From JAHFUI01 sp041485905 (GTDB lineage Bacteria; Acidobacteriota; Vicinamibacteria; Vicinamibacterales; CAVVIG01), in contig JBGPKK010000082.1 in NCBI GenBank assembly GCA_041485905.1, positions 1 through 20,438 of the forward strand: a stretch of DNA of 20,438 nt, in the 5' to 3' direction. The translations under genes and the position numbers were made by a program. Below, piece by piece: positions 1-7,619 of the stretch. Numbering within the stretch: position 1 is the stretch's first letter; each line of letters starts with the position of its first letter. Below the pieces are notes generated by a model that was given only the letters and a program-made list of their open reading frames with translations, was not told where the DNA came from and ran no database searches.

Positions 1-684
1 GCCAACCCCAACGTCGCCGACCTCTCCGGAATGGCGGCGTTGTACGCGGTCGTCGACATGAATACGCTCGGCGAGATTTACGGCCGTCCCGCGCGCAAGG
101 TGGCCGATACGCTCGATGCCGTGGCTCTGGTGAAGACGCTGCTCGCGCACGGCGCCGATCCGAATGCGCGATTGAAGGGGACCACTATTCAGAAGAACCA
201 CACGCCCGGCGAAGGCACGCTGGCGGCAGGGACGACCCCACTGATGCGCGCTGCCAAAGGCGGCGACTTCCGCGTCATGCGGGCGCTCGTCGACGGCGGC
301 GCCGATCCGTCGCTGACGCAGAGAAACGGCGCGACGGCGCTGATGTTCGCGGCTGGACTCGGCCGTGGCACGGGCGCCTTTCAAAAAGACGTCGGAACGG
401 AAGCCGAGATGCTCGAGGCCCTGAAGCTGTGCGTCGAGCACGGTGTCGACGTCAATGCGGTCAACGACGCCGGGCAAACCGCGCTGCATTTCGCCGTCCA
501 GACCGGAGACAGCCTCGTCAAGTACCTGGCGCAGAAGGGTGCCACCCTGAGCATCAAGGACAAGCAGGGACGGACGCCGCTCGATGTCGCACTTGGCGTG
601 GGTGTCCGAGGGCGCGCCGGCGGTCCGCCGCCGGTCCACGACACCACCGTAGCGCTGCTGCGTCAGCTGATGGGGCCTCAGTAG
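1..684 (+). CDS. Ankyrin-repeat protein, C-terminal part (5' end outside window)
   Basis: The reading frame is open from base 1, so the true start lies upstream; the first in-window ATG (31) is internal. The visible 227 residues contain at least four ankyrin-like units, recognisable by segments such as LLAHGADPNA, TTPLMRAAKGGD, LVDGGADPSL, ATALMFAAGLG, CVEHGVDVNAVNDAGQTALH and GRTPLDVALG. Ankyrin repeats mediate protein-protein contacts; no catalytic domain is visible in this part and I infer no specific partner. Between the repeats are Gly-rich loops (for example around GRGTGAFQKD) that look like insertions common in secreted bacterial ankyrin proteins. It ends at TAG 682-684, two bases before a dispersed repeat. 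Without the N-terminus, localisation cannot be judged. Confidence 0.9.
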   Translation, partial: ANPNVADLSGMAALYAVVDMNTLGEIYGRPARKVADTLDAVALVKTLLAHGADPNARLKGTTIQKNHTPGEGTLAAGTTPLMRAAKGGDFRVMRALVDGGADPSLTQRNGATALMFAAGLGRGTGAFQKDVGTEAEMLEALKLCVEHGVDVNAVNDAGQTALHFAVQTGDSLVKYLAQKGATLSIKDKQGRTPLDVALGVGVRGRAGGPPPVHDTTVALLRQLMGPQ

Positions 685-685
685 C

Positions 686-714
686 CAACACAAAGGACAC
701 GAACGACACCAAGG
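686..714 (-). repeat. Dispersed short repeat, copy 1 (GTGTCCTTTGTGTTG core, on minus strand)
   Basis: The minus-strand core GTGTCCTTTGTGTTG (plus-strand CAACACAAAGGACAC, 686-700) is identical to 15 bases at 15841-15855 and 19901-19915. The extended 30-base alignment with the copy at 15823-15856 matches at about 24 positions by eye. It lies directly after the ankyrin gene stop codon. The function is unknown; it is not a recognisable terminator. Confidence 0.7.
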
Positions 715-758
715 CGTTGGATCCTTCATGGTCGCGCGCAAAACGTCCACAAAGCCGA

Positions 759-787
759 TTGACGCGCTCCTCGGCCGACGCTATAAC
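759..787 (+). promoter_or_regulatory. Sigma70-type promoter of the TonB-dependent receptor gene
   Basis: TTGACG (759-764) and TATAAC (782-787) are separated by exactly 17 bases, giving 5/6 matches to each consensus hexamer. Transcription would start near 794, leaving a leader of about 46 bases that ends in the Shine-Dalgarno AGGAGGAG (831-838) just before ATG 841. This is the clearest promoter in the window. Confidence 0.7.
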
Positions 788-840
788 AGCGCTCGTGCGG
801 CGTAAGTTCCCGGTCGAACCTCTCCACAACAGGAGGAGCC

Positions 841-3800
841 ATGGTACGTAGCAGGACGGCGAAACTCTGTTTCGCAATGGCGGTAGCGCTGTCGGTCCCT
901 TGCGGTGTGTTCGCCCAGGGTCAAACCGGCTCGATTGCGGGCACGGTGAAAGACACCTCGGGTGCGGTGCTGCCCGGCGTGACGGTCGAAGCGGCCAGCC
1001 CCGCCCTCATCGAAAAGTTCCGAACCGTCGTCACCGACGGGTCTGGCGCCTACCGCATCGTCGACCTGCGGCCCGGTGTGTACACCGTGACGTTCACGCT
1101 CACCGGTTTCTCCACGTTCAAGCGCGAAGGGATCGAGCTGACGACCGCGTTTACCGCGAACGTCAACGCCGAGCTGAAGGTCGGCACCGTCCAGGAGACG
1201 GTCACAGTCACCGGCGAAAGCCCCATCGTCGATGTCCAGAACGTCATGACCAAGAGCACCGCGACGCGCGAAGTGATGGACGCGATCCCGACCGACCGCA
1301 ACTTCGTCAGCTTCGCCGCGCTGACGCCGTCGGTGCTGGTCACCGGCGTGCGGCAGAACGTCGGCGGGTCAATTCCGGAGACCGGGATGAACCTGGTCGT
1401 GCACGGCAGCCGCGCCGGCGACAGCCTCGTCATGGTCGACGGCATGCCGATCATCAACGGCAGCGGCGCAGGCGGTCTGCAGTACGGCAACTACTTGAAC
1501 AACGCCATGGCTCAGGAGATCACGTTCCAGACCGACGCGCAGTCGGCCGAGTTCGAGCGGGCGTCGGTCTACTCGAACTTCATTCCCAAAGAGGGGTCGA
1601 ACACGTTCCGCGGCTTCTTCTCGGGACGCTTCACGAACCAGAGTCTCGAAGGCGACAACCTCGTTCAGGCATACAAGGACCAGGGACTGAAGAGCGGCAG
1701 CAAGGTCGACAAGATCTGGGATGCCAATCCGGCGGGCGGCGGGCCCATCGTCAAAGACAGGATGTGGATCTACGCGGGATACCGCCATTGGGGCACGTAC
1801 AACACGGTGGCCGGTTCGTTCAAGGATGCGACCTTCACGGAGTTCCCGTACTACAGCTGCAGCCCCGATCCAACAACCGGCGCCTGCACGACTGAGCAGA
1901 ACCTGTTTCCGGTGTGGCACTGGGCGGCGGATGCGCGCCTGACGACCCAGCTGGGATCCAAGAACAAGATCAACCTGTATTACGACCCGCAGTACACCTT
2001 CTTCGGTAACTGCTTCGTCCCGACGCTTGCGACGGCCATCAGTGCCTGCCCCGAGTACAAGAACATCCCGCAATACATCGTGCAGGGCAGCTGGAGCTCA
2101 CCCGTTACCAATAAATTGTTGCTCGAGGCGGGAGCCACGCTGACGGCGCAGGACTTCCACGGATATCCCCGCGCGGGCCTGCCGCTCACGCAGTTCGCGG
2201 TCAGCGATTCGCTGGCGCCGGCCGGAGCCCCGACCGTGTGGGGATCGGCCTCCTACGGAGCCAATCGCAGCGACCAGTCGAACTACCGGGCGTCGGCCTC
2301 GTACGTCACCGGCACGCATGCCGTCAAGGTGGGAGTGACGCTCATGCACCAGTGGCGACTGGGCACCACCGAGCCGAACAACTCCGTCACGCTGGTTTTG
2401 CGGAACACCGCCGCCTGCCAGGCAGCGGGGCGCGAATGCGGCGCGCCCTTCTCGCTCACGCAGTTTGCGACGCCAATCCAGACTCAGGAACATGTCAACT
2501 ACAACATGGGGATCTTTGCGCAGGATCAATGGACGTTCAAGCGGTTGACGGCGAACTACGGCGTGCGGCTCGATTTCCTGAACGCGAGCGTCGACGCGCA
2601 GCAGCTGCCTGCCGGTCCGTTCACGCCGGCCCGAAATTTCGAGGCCGTGCCGAATGTGCCGAACTGGAAGGACGTCAGTCCTCGATTCGGCGTGGCGTAC
2701 GACCTGACCGGAAACGGCAAGACGGCCGTCAAGGCGAGCCTTGGTCGTTATGTGATCGCGCAAAGCTACGGGATCTCGAGCCCGGCGAACCCGGTGAACT
2801 CGTCGATCAACAGCGTCACGAGAAATTGGGCGGATCCGAGCGGCACGTTCAATCCGTTCAACGATTGCGACCTCACGAATTTCGCCGCGAACAGCAAGTA
2901 TCCCGGGCAGGCTGGCTGCGGGGCTGTCTCCAGCCCGCTGTTCGGGCAGGTGACGACGCGAACGACGAACTACGATCCCAATCTCGTCATCGGGTGGGGC
3001 GTGCGGCCGTACAACTGGGAGGGGCAGGTGAGCATTCAGCGCGAGCTCGTCCCGCGCGTGTCGGTCTACGCCGGCTATTCGCGCCGGTGGTACGGAAATG
3101 GTCAGGTCACGACGAACCGGGCCGTCAGCAATGCCAGCTTCACGGCCTACAGCATCCCGATTCCGGTCAACCCGCTGCTGCCGAACAGCGGCGGCACGCT
3201 CAGCGGTCTGTACGACATCAACAAGGCCACCACCGCGGACAACTTGATCACGACCGATACGGCCGCCGGCGTCCACATCCAGGATGTCTACGACGGGTTC
3301 GACTTCAACGCAGCCGCGCGGCTCGGCCGCGGATTGAATCTGTCGGGCGGCGTCAGCGTTGGCCGCGAGCGGACGAACAACTGCGATCTGACCAGCAACC
3401 TGAGCCTCTCGTTCAGCGGGGCGTTCTCGCGAACGGACCCGGCCTACTGCGACGTGCATCCGCCCTTCCAGCCGCAGTGGAAGGCGAACGCGACGTACCC
3501 GCTGCCGCTGGGCATTCAGGTCAGCGCGAACTTCCAGAGCCTGTCGGGCCCGGAGTTGAGCGCCAACTATCCGCTGTCGAATGCGATCGCCTTCCAGTCG
3601 CTCCAGCGCAACTTCACCAACGTGGCGCCGACGGTGGCGCTCCTGCCGCCGGCCACGTTGTACGGCGACCGCATCTACCAGACAGATATTCGCTTTAGCA
3701 AGACGATCAAATCGGGTCGGACGGTGATTCGGCCGACGGTGTCGATCTTCAACTTGTCCAACGCGAATCCGATTCAGACGTACACCACAACCTACGGCGC

Positions 3801-3870
3801 AGCCTGGCTGGCGCCGACGGTCATCCTGAATCCGCGGTTCGTCGACTTCGGCGTCCAGATTGATTTTTAG
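841..3870 (+). CDS. TonB-dependent receptor with carboxypeptidase-regulatory-like N-terminal domain (Oar-like)
   Basis: A 1009-residue outer-membrane receptor. Residues 1 to about 25 form a Sec signal peptide (MVRSRTAKLCFAMAVALSVP, then a VFAQ cleavage region). Residues about 29-112 match a CarboxypepD_reg-like beta-sandwich (GSIAGTVKDTSGAVLPGVTV, later GAYRIVDLRPGVYTVTFTLTG). A plug domain follows from about 120 (QETVTVTGESPIVDVQN, then DAIPTDRNF). The remainder is a long Asn/Tyr/Phe-rich beta-barrel ending in the terminal-Phe outer-membrane signature (VDFGVQIDF). Such proteins are abundant in Acidobacteriota and Bacteroidota and import large or scarce substrates, or act in adhesion; the substrate cannot be read from the sequence. 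The start is fixed by the strong AGGAGGAG at 831-838. The gene stands alone between its own promoter (759-787) and a terminator (3891-3914). No TonB box is obvious to me. Confidence 0.95.
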   Translation: MVRSRTAKLCFAMAVALSVPCGVFAQGQTGSIAGTVKDTSGAVLPGVTVEAASPALIEKFRTVVTDGSGAYRIVDLRPGVYTVTFTLTGFSTFKREGIELTTAFTANVNAELKVGTVQETVTVTGESPIVDVQNVMTKSTATREVMDAIPTDRNFVSFAALTPSVLVTGVRQNVGGSIPETGMNLVVHGSRAGDSLVMVDGMPIINGSGAGGLQYGNYLNNAMAQEITFQTDAQSAEFERASVYSNFIPKEGSNTFRGFFSGRFTNQSLEGDNLVQAYKDQGLKSGSKVDKIWDANPAGGGPIVKDRMWIYAGYRHWGTYNTVAGSFKDATFTEFPYYSCSPDPTTGACTTEQNLFPVWHWAADARLTTQLGSKNKINLYYDPQYTFFGNCFVPTLATAISACPEYKNIPQYIVQGSWSSPVTNKLLLEAGATLTAQDFHGYPRAGLPLTQFAVSDSLAPAGAPTVWGSASYGANRSDQSNYRASASYVTGTHAVKVGVTLMHQWRLGTTEPNNSVTLVLRNTAACQAAGRECGAPFSLTQFATPIQTQEHVNYNMGIFAQDQWTFKRLTANYGVRLDFLNASVDAQQLPAGPFTPARNFEAVPNVPNWKDVSPRFGVAYDLTGNGKTAVKASLGRYVIAQSYGISSPANPVNSSINSVTRNWADPSGTFNPFNDCDLTNFAANSKYPGQAGCGAVSSPLFGQVTTRTTNYDPNLVIGWGVRPYNWEGQVSIQRELVPRVSVYAGYSRRWYGNGQVTTNRAVSNASFTAYSIPIPVNPLLPNSGGTLSGLYDINKATTADNLITTDTAAGVHIQDVYDGFDFNAAARLGRGLNLSGGVSVGRERTNNCDLTSNLSLSFSGAFSRTDPAYCDVHPPFQPQWKANATYPLPLGIQVSANFQSLSGPELSANYPLSNAIAFQSLQRNFTNVAPTVALLPPATLYGDRIYQTDIRFSKTIKSGRTVIRPTVSIFNLSNANPIQTYTTTYGAAWLAPTVILNPRFVDFGVQIDF

Positions 3871-3890
3871 GAATACGTTTCGGTATGGAC

Positions 3891-3914
3891 GGCGGGCCTG
3901 ATCTCAGGCCCGCC
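3891..3914. terminator. Perfect hairpin between convergent genes (bidirectional terminator candidate)
   Basis: GGCGGGCCTGA (3891-3901) and TCAGGCCCGCC (3904-3914) form an 11-bp perfect stem with a very tight loop, 20 bases after the receptor stop codon and 10 bases before the 3' end of the convergent aldolase gene. The plus side is followed by GCTTTCTG, only weakly T-rich, so Rho-independent function is likely but not certain. Confidence 0.65.
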
Positions 3915-3924
3915 GCTTTCTGAC

Positions 3925-4896
3925 CTACCAGGGCATCTGACGCTTCGTGTACTGCCGGCCGATCTCGGCGGCCTGCTGACTCGCCGGACCGACCATCACG
4001 CCTTCCTGAATCATGGCGACGATGTTGTTCGGACTCATTGAGTTCAGGAAAAAGACTTTGTTCGCCTTGCACGCCGCGAAGACCTTGGCGCGCGCCGCCA
4101 CCATCTCGGGCTTCTGCTCCGCTCCGCGGCCCTGGACGCCGAGTGACAGCGCCATGTCGCCTGGACCCCATTCGGCGAACGCGATGCCCGGAACTTTCAG
4201 ATTCTGTTCCGCGTTGGCGAGCGCGTACTTGTCTTCCAGCTTCAACCCGAGCAGCAGCTCGCCGTCGGGATTGAGCGGCCACGCGTCCGCCTTCTGCAGA
4301 TACTCGTCCTGCGAGATGCCCCAGATCTGCGCGGCGGTCGGCACCCCGTGTGCGCCCCGGCGCCCCTCGCCGATCCCGTGATCCACGCCCTGCTTGTGAA
4401 TGGGAAGGCGGATGGCCTCCACGAACGCCCGTACCGCGCCAGGCGTATCCGCGTGCGTGAGAAGCACGCCGTGTACGCCCGTTGCGAGGACTTGAGCGAA
4501 CATCCACGCATTGGCGCGGACGGTCGCTTCATCGGTCCCGTTGACGGGCACGTTGACGATGACCGGCGGCGTACGGTGTCCGCTCTTGGTGGGACCACCG
4601 GCGGCCAGCCCGCGCATGTAGTCGGCGAGGCCTTTGATGTCGTAAGGCGCGTGCTCCATGTCGTAGCTGATGTAGTCGGCGTAGGTCTGGGCATCTTTCA
4701 TCCCGAGCTCGTAGCCGCCCTCGGTTCCCGAATGCGATCCCGTGTAGTAGATGGGTTGACCCTGGGCCAGCAGCTCGATCGCCCGGTTGATCCGCTTCGG
4801 TTTCGGCGCCTGCAGGCCGGCGCCGACTACGCCGACTACAAGGACCGCGCAGAGAGCCGCCGCCACACAGCAGAGCGTCGTCTTGAGATTCTTCAT
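3925..4896 (-). CDS. Exported HpcH/HpaI aldolase family protein
   Basis: 323 residues from ATG 4896, chosen over an upstream in-frame start at 4941 because it gives a clean signal peptide (KK-poor but basic MKNLKTT, hydrophobic 8-28, about 30 residues in all) and has GGAGG about ten bases upstream. The family cleaves or condenses 2-oxo acids with aldehydes using a divalent metal. Matching elements are DMEHAPYD (Glu81, His82, aligning with the catalytic-His EHAP motif), ATGVHGVLLTHADTP (139-152), and the metal ligands Glu221 (LKLEDKYA) and Asp247 (GPGDMALSLG). At the position of the pyruvate-binding Arg of classical HpaI (VRVPWN-type motif) this protein has Asn115 (VIVNVPVN). The export signal and loss of that Arg are both unusual, so the reaction may differ from a pyruvate aldolase. 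Transcribed divergently from the MmgE/PrpD gene; a REP-like hairpin (4931-4952) lies in its leader. Confidence 0.88.
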   Translation of the reverse strand: MKNLKTTLCCVAAALCAVLVVGVVGAGLQAPKPKRINRAIELLAQGQPIYYTGSHSGTEGGYELGMKDAQTYADYISYDMEHAPYDIKGLADYMRGLAAGGPTKSGHRTPPVIVNVPVNGTDEATVRANAWMFAQVLATGVHGVLLTHADTPGAVRAFVEAIRLPIHKQGVDHGIGEGRRGAHGVPTAAQIWGISQDEYLQKADAWPLNPDGELLLGLKLEDKYALANAEQNLKVPGIAFAEWGPGDMALSLGVQGRGAEQKPEMVAARAKVFAACKANKVFFLNSMSPNNIVAMIQEGVMVGPASQQAAEIGRQYTKRQMPW

Positions 4897-4930
4897 GATG
4901 CTTTTGCCTCCGTGCTCCCGCGTCCGGATT

Positions 4931-4960
4931 GGCGGACCCAAAAGGGTCCGCCCTACGTAC
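4931..4960 (+). repeat. REP-like element R1: hairpin plus CTACGTAC tail
   Basis: GGCGGACCC (4931-4939), loop AAAA, GGGTCCGCC (4944-4952), then CTACGTAC (4953-4960). Stem and tail are base-identical to the unit at 17347-17376, and related to both units at 9556-9626. The following bases carry a GACCTACC direct repeat, which may be the degenerate remnant of a second unit. It sits between the divergent aldolase and MmgE/PrpD starts. Confidence 0.8.
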
Positions 4961-4996
4961 CCGACCTACCGGACCTACCTGACCCGCCAGGCCGTC

Positions 4997-5025
4997 TTTA
5001 TACAACGGCCCGTGCGCGACTACAA
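4997..5025 (-). promoter_or_regulatory. Weak candidate promoter for the exported aldolase gene
   Basis: On the minus strand TTGTAG (5025-5020) and TATAAA (5002-4997) are 17 bases apart. The -10 matches 5/6 and the -35 3/6. Transcription from here would place the R1 hairpin inside a leader of about 94 bases before ATG 4896. It overlaps the likely start of the divergent gene, so the call is tentative. Confidence 0.3.
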
Positions 5026-6430
5026 TGCGCGTGCGTTGCACGCCTTGGCTCTTTCGTCATCCCTCGGCCGCTGGGTCTCCGCGATCGAATTCAACGATCT
5101 GCCGCACGACATCGTCGAGGCGACGAAGTGGAGAGTCCTCGACATCGTCGGGCTGTCGCTGGCCGGCGCCGAGACGCCGTTCGGCCGATCGACGCGCGAG
5201 GCCGCGGTGGCCATGTCGCCGGCCGGGCCGTGCCGTATCGTGGGCACCGGCGATACGGTGGGCGTGACGGCGGCCGCCTTCGCGAACGGCGCGTTCTCTC
5301 AGGCACTCGAATTCGACGACACCCACAACGAATCGATCGTGCATATGAGCGGCCCCGGGGTGGCAGCGGCCCTTGCGTTGTCGGAATACCTCCTGGCACC
5401 CGTGACGGGGCGCGATCTGATCACCGCAATCGCGGTCGGCAACGAGATTTCCTGCCGCGTGGGTTCCGTCTCGCCGGGGCAGTTTCATCGCCTCGGATTT
5501 CATCCGAGCGGCCTCTTTGCGCCCTTCGGAGTGTCCTATCTGGCCGGCCGGTTGCTCGGGCTCGATGGTAACGCGATGGCGCGCGCCGCCGGTATCTGCG
5601 GCAGCTTTGCCGCGGGCCTGCTGGAATGCTGGGTCGATGGCACGCAGACGAAATTTCTTCACCCCGGATGGGCCGCGCAGAGCGGAATCGTCGCGGCGTT
5701 CCTCGCGCGGGCGGGCACGACTGGTCCCGCGCAGGTGTTCGAGGGTCGATTCGGACTCTTCGCTTCGCACCTTCAGGATCGGTCCGCACCGCGCGATTTC
5801 GCGCGCATCGTCGACGGTCTCGGCACGCGGTGGGACAGCCGGAACTCGTCGTTCAAGCCGTTTCCGGCGGCCCACGTGCTCCATCCATACATCGACGCGC
5901 TGCTGCGCCTGCGACGCGCGTACGGCATCAGCCCGTCGGACGTCGAGCGGATTGATTGTCCGGTCGCGGCTTTCATCGTGCCGATCGTGTGCGAGCCGGC
6001 GGGCGAAAAGCTGGCGCCCGCAACCGATTCGCACGGCCGGGTGAGCTTCCAGTACACGATGGCCGAGGCGCTCTATTTCGGGGAGCTTGGCAGGCACGCC
6101 TATCGAGCCGACAGTCTGGCCAATCCCGAGATCCTGGCGCTCGCGCGTCGCGTGCGCTACGAGGTCGATCCAGAGTTTCCAGGGCCGGGTCGTTTCAAGG
6201 GAGCCGTCCGCGTCACGCTGAGAGACGGACGATCGCTTGTCGAAGTCGAGGAGTACAACCGGGGCTCTGCCCAGAATCCGATGACCGACGAGGAGCTCCG
6301 CGCCAAATTCGACGACAACGCGAGCGGATTTCTCTCAAAGCCCGAGCGCGACCGCCTTGCCGATCACATCGGACGGCTCGAACAGGTGCCGGATGCGCGG
6401 GTGCTCGTGGACCTGGCCGTTCGACAGTAG
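5012..6430 (+). CDS. MmgE/PrpD family protein
   Basis: 472 residues if read from GTG 5012. The family includes 2-methylcitrate dehydratase, cis-aconitate decarboxylase and iminodisuccinate epimerase, cytoplasmic enzymes acting on tricarboxylic-acid-like substrates. Family landmarks are LPHDIVEATKWRVLDIVGLSLAG (30-52), EFDDTHNESIVHMSGP (100-115), GFHPSGLFAPFG (162-173), WVDGTQTKFLHPGWAAQSG (207-225) and FKPFPAAHVLHPYIDALL (281-298). Length fits the usual 450-480. The start is uncertain: the frame stays open upstream through R1 and the divergent aldolase leader, no Shine-Dalgarno is visible, and TTG 5036 is an alternative. A TATACA box at 4999-5004 could give a nearly leaderless transcript beginning at the GTG. 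The substrate is not identifiable. The neighbouring aldolase suggests shared carboxylic-acid catabolism, but that protein appears exported, so direct coupling is doubtful. Confidence 0.9.
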   Translation: MRDYNARALHALALSSSLGRWVSAIEFNDLPHDIVEATKWRVLDIVGLSLAGAETPFGRSTREAAVAMSPAGPCRIVGTGDTVGVTAAAFANGAFSQALEFDDTHNESIVHMSGPGVAAALALSEYLLAPVTGRDLITAIAVGNEISCRVGSVSPGQFHRLGFHPSGLFAPFGVSYLAGRLLGLDGNAMARAAGICGSFAAGLLECWVDGTQTKFLHPGWAAQSGIVAAFLARAGTTGPAQVFEGRFGLFASHLQDRSAPRDFARIVDGLGTRWDSRNSSFKPFPAAHVLHPYIDALLRLRRAYGISPSDVERIDCPVAAFIVPIVCEPAGEKLAPATDSHGRVSFQYTMAEALYFGELGRHAYRADSLANPEILALARRVRYEVDPEFPGPGRFKGAVRVTLRDGRSLVEVEEYNRGSAQNPMTDEELRAKFDDNASGFLSKPERDRLADHIGRLEQVPDARVLVDLAVRQ

Positions 6431-6439
6431 GGGAATTGC

Positions 6440-6496
6440 AGAATGCAAAATGTAGAATGCAAACCTATTGATCAATAAATCAGCATTTTGCATTTC
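6440..6496. repeat. AT-rich inverted and tandem repeat patch between convergent genes
   Basis: AATGCAAAATG (6442-6452) is the perfect inverse of CATTTTGCATT (6484-6494). The left arm is followed by a second partial AGAATGCAAA copy, and the centre carries the 10-bp palindrome ATTGATCAAT (6467-6476). Composition is strikingly AT-rich against GC-rich surroundings. It lies between the 3' ends of the MmgE/PrpD gene and the minus-strand exported-protein gene, so a terminator role is possible. Confidence 0.6.
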
Positions 6497-6502
6497 CACC
6501 GC

Positions 6503-7618
6503 CTACTTATTCTGTGCTGCCCGGTCGTCGGCGCGCGCGCCAGACAAGATGTTGTGCAGCGCGTAGTTCCCCTCGTGGCACGCGTATTCGTACATCCCGT
6601 AGTTGGGATCCCGCCGCCAGGGGAATGAGATCGTCCACGGCTTTGCCCACGTGCCCGGATCATCGACCGTCGCTTCATATCTCAGCGTGTCGTTGTCGAG
6701 GCGGGTGAACCGCTCGGTGAGCTTGGTCTTTTCGCTGTAGACGTTGGCCCCGCCGTTGCCGCCCGCGCCGGTTCTGCCGTCCAGGTTCGTCGTTTCCACA
6801 ACCAGCGTGTTGCCTTCCCAGTGGCCGCGCGAATCGCCCATGTAATTGTGGAACGCCGTGGACGCCACGTGCGGGCGGCTGTCGAGCGGCACAATCCGCG
6901 TCTCGTGGATCATCTCGTTGCGGATCGCGACGACGCCAGGCGCCTGGATGATCTGATTGCCGTTGTTGTAAATGACGGGAAGAATCGAGCCGAGCACGCC
7001 GCGCGTGATGCAGCGGTCGTAGAGGCTGCGGTCTTCGTACGAATCGGCGGGGCCCCGTCCCGCGCGCGCGCGCTGGCGTGCGGCGGCCCGGCGCTGACCT
7101 TCCTCGCTGACCGGCGGCATTTTTCCGTCCGGCGGATCGATGATGAGTCCCGCCTGCCGGCCAGGCTTTCCGCGCTCGAGCCAGTGGGGCGGCGGCGAGA
7201 CCGGACCGCCGACAGTGCCGCGCGCGATGATCTCTGGCGTCAGCTTGTCGATGTCGAAGTCCGCGTTGTCCTCGTCGGTCTGCTTCTGAAAGTTTGCCAG
7301 ACGATTCGCGAACTCGGTGTCGTTCAGCTCGTTGCGTGTGCCGAGTCCATCGGGGCGTTGAAGGGGCACGCCGACGAAGTCGGTGCCGGGCCACAGTCCT
7401 TCGATATCTGGATCGCCCCACGGGGTGCGCGGCTGCGTCCACCCGGCCTTCGCCGACTCCGTCGGCTTCGGCGCGCCAGGTGGCTTGGCGCTCTTCGCCG
7501 GCGCCGGTGCTTTGGCACCAGCCGGAGCCTGGCCGCCGGCGGACACTGACGCGATCGACGCGATCACGATCGCGCCCGTGATCGATATTCCGATCGGGAC
7601 AAGCATTCGTTGGCGCAT
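6503..7618 (-). CDS. Exported protein of unknown function (TPWGDPD / GHWEGNTL family)
   Basis: 371 residues. Residues 1 to about 29 are a signal peptide (MRQRMLVPIGISITGAIVIA...), then an Ala/Pro/Lys linker to about 58. The mature part begins with RTPWGDPDIEGLW (64-76); other marks are PPHWLERG (143-150), DPPDGKMPPV (161-170), EDRSLYDRCITRG (195-207), GNQIIQAPGVVAIRNEMIHETRIVPLD (220-246), GDSRGHWEGNTLVVETTN (261-278), TERFTR (301-306), DDPGTWAKPWT (319-329) and EYACHEGNYALHN (344-356). I recognise the set as recurrent in Acidobacteriota and related soil bacteria but know of no assigned function. The two Cys (203 and 347) lie in conserved segments. ATG 7618 follows the stop of the upstream paralogue by one base (TGACATG), so the pair was probably translationally coupled before that copy decayed. 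Confidence 0.9.
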   Translation of the reverse strand: MRQRMLVPIGISITGAIVIASIASVSAGGQAPAGAKAPAPAKSAKPPGAPKPTESAKAGWTQPRTPWGDPDIEGLWPGTDFVGVPLQRPDGLGTRNELNDTEFANRLANFQKQTDEDNADFDIDKLTPEIIARGTVGGPVSPPPHWLERGKPGRQAGLIIDPPDGKMPPVSEEGQRRAAARQRARAGRGPADSYEDRSLYDRCITRGVLGSILPVIYNNGNQIIQAPGVVAIRNEMIHETRIVPLDSRPHVASTAFHNYMGDSRGHWEGNTLVVETTNLDGRTGAGGNGGANVYSEKTKLTERFTRLDNDTLRYEATVDDPGTWAKPWTISFPWRRDPNYGMYEYACHEGNYALHNILSGARADDRAAQNK

Positions 7619-7619
7619 G

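Noticed and set aside
844..851. GTACGTAG at the start of the receptor gene, matching the REP-like tail
   Set aside because: Only 8 bases, no adjacent hairpin, and they encode the basic N-terminus of the signal peptide; treated as chance.
429..851. Open frame spanning the end of the ankyrin gene and the receptor promoter
   Set aside because: Low-complexity Arg-rich translation overlapping the ankyrin frame and a strong promoter; no evidence of coding.
2098..3459. A 453-residue open frame antisense to the receptor gene
   Set aside because: Arg/Val/Ala-rich translation with no domain, no ribosome-binding site, and full overlap with the confident receptor; a normal shadow frame in GC-rich DNA.
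4787..5011. Upstream extension of the MmgE/PrpD frame
   Set aside because: It would translate the complement of the aldolase signal peptide and the R1 repeat, giving a repetitive TYPTYRTYLT segment not seen in the family.
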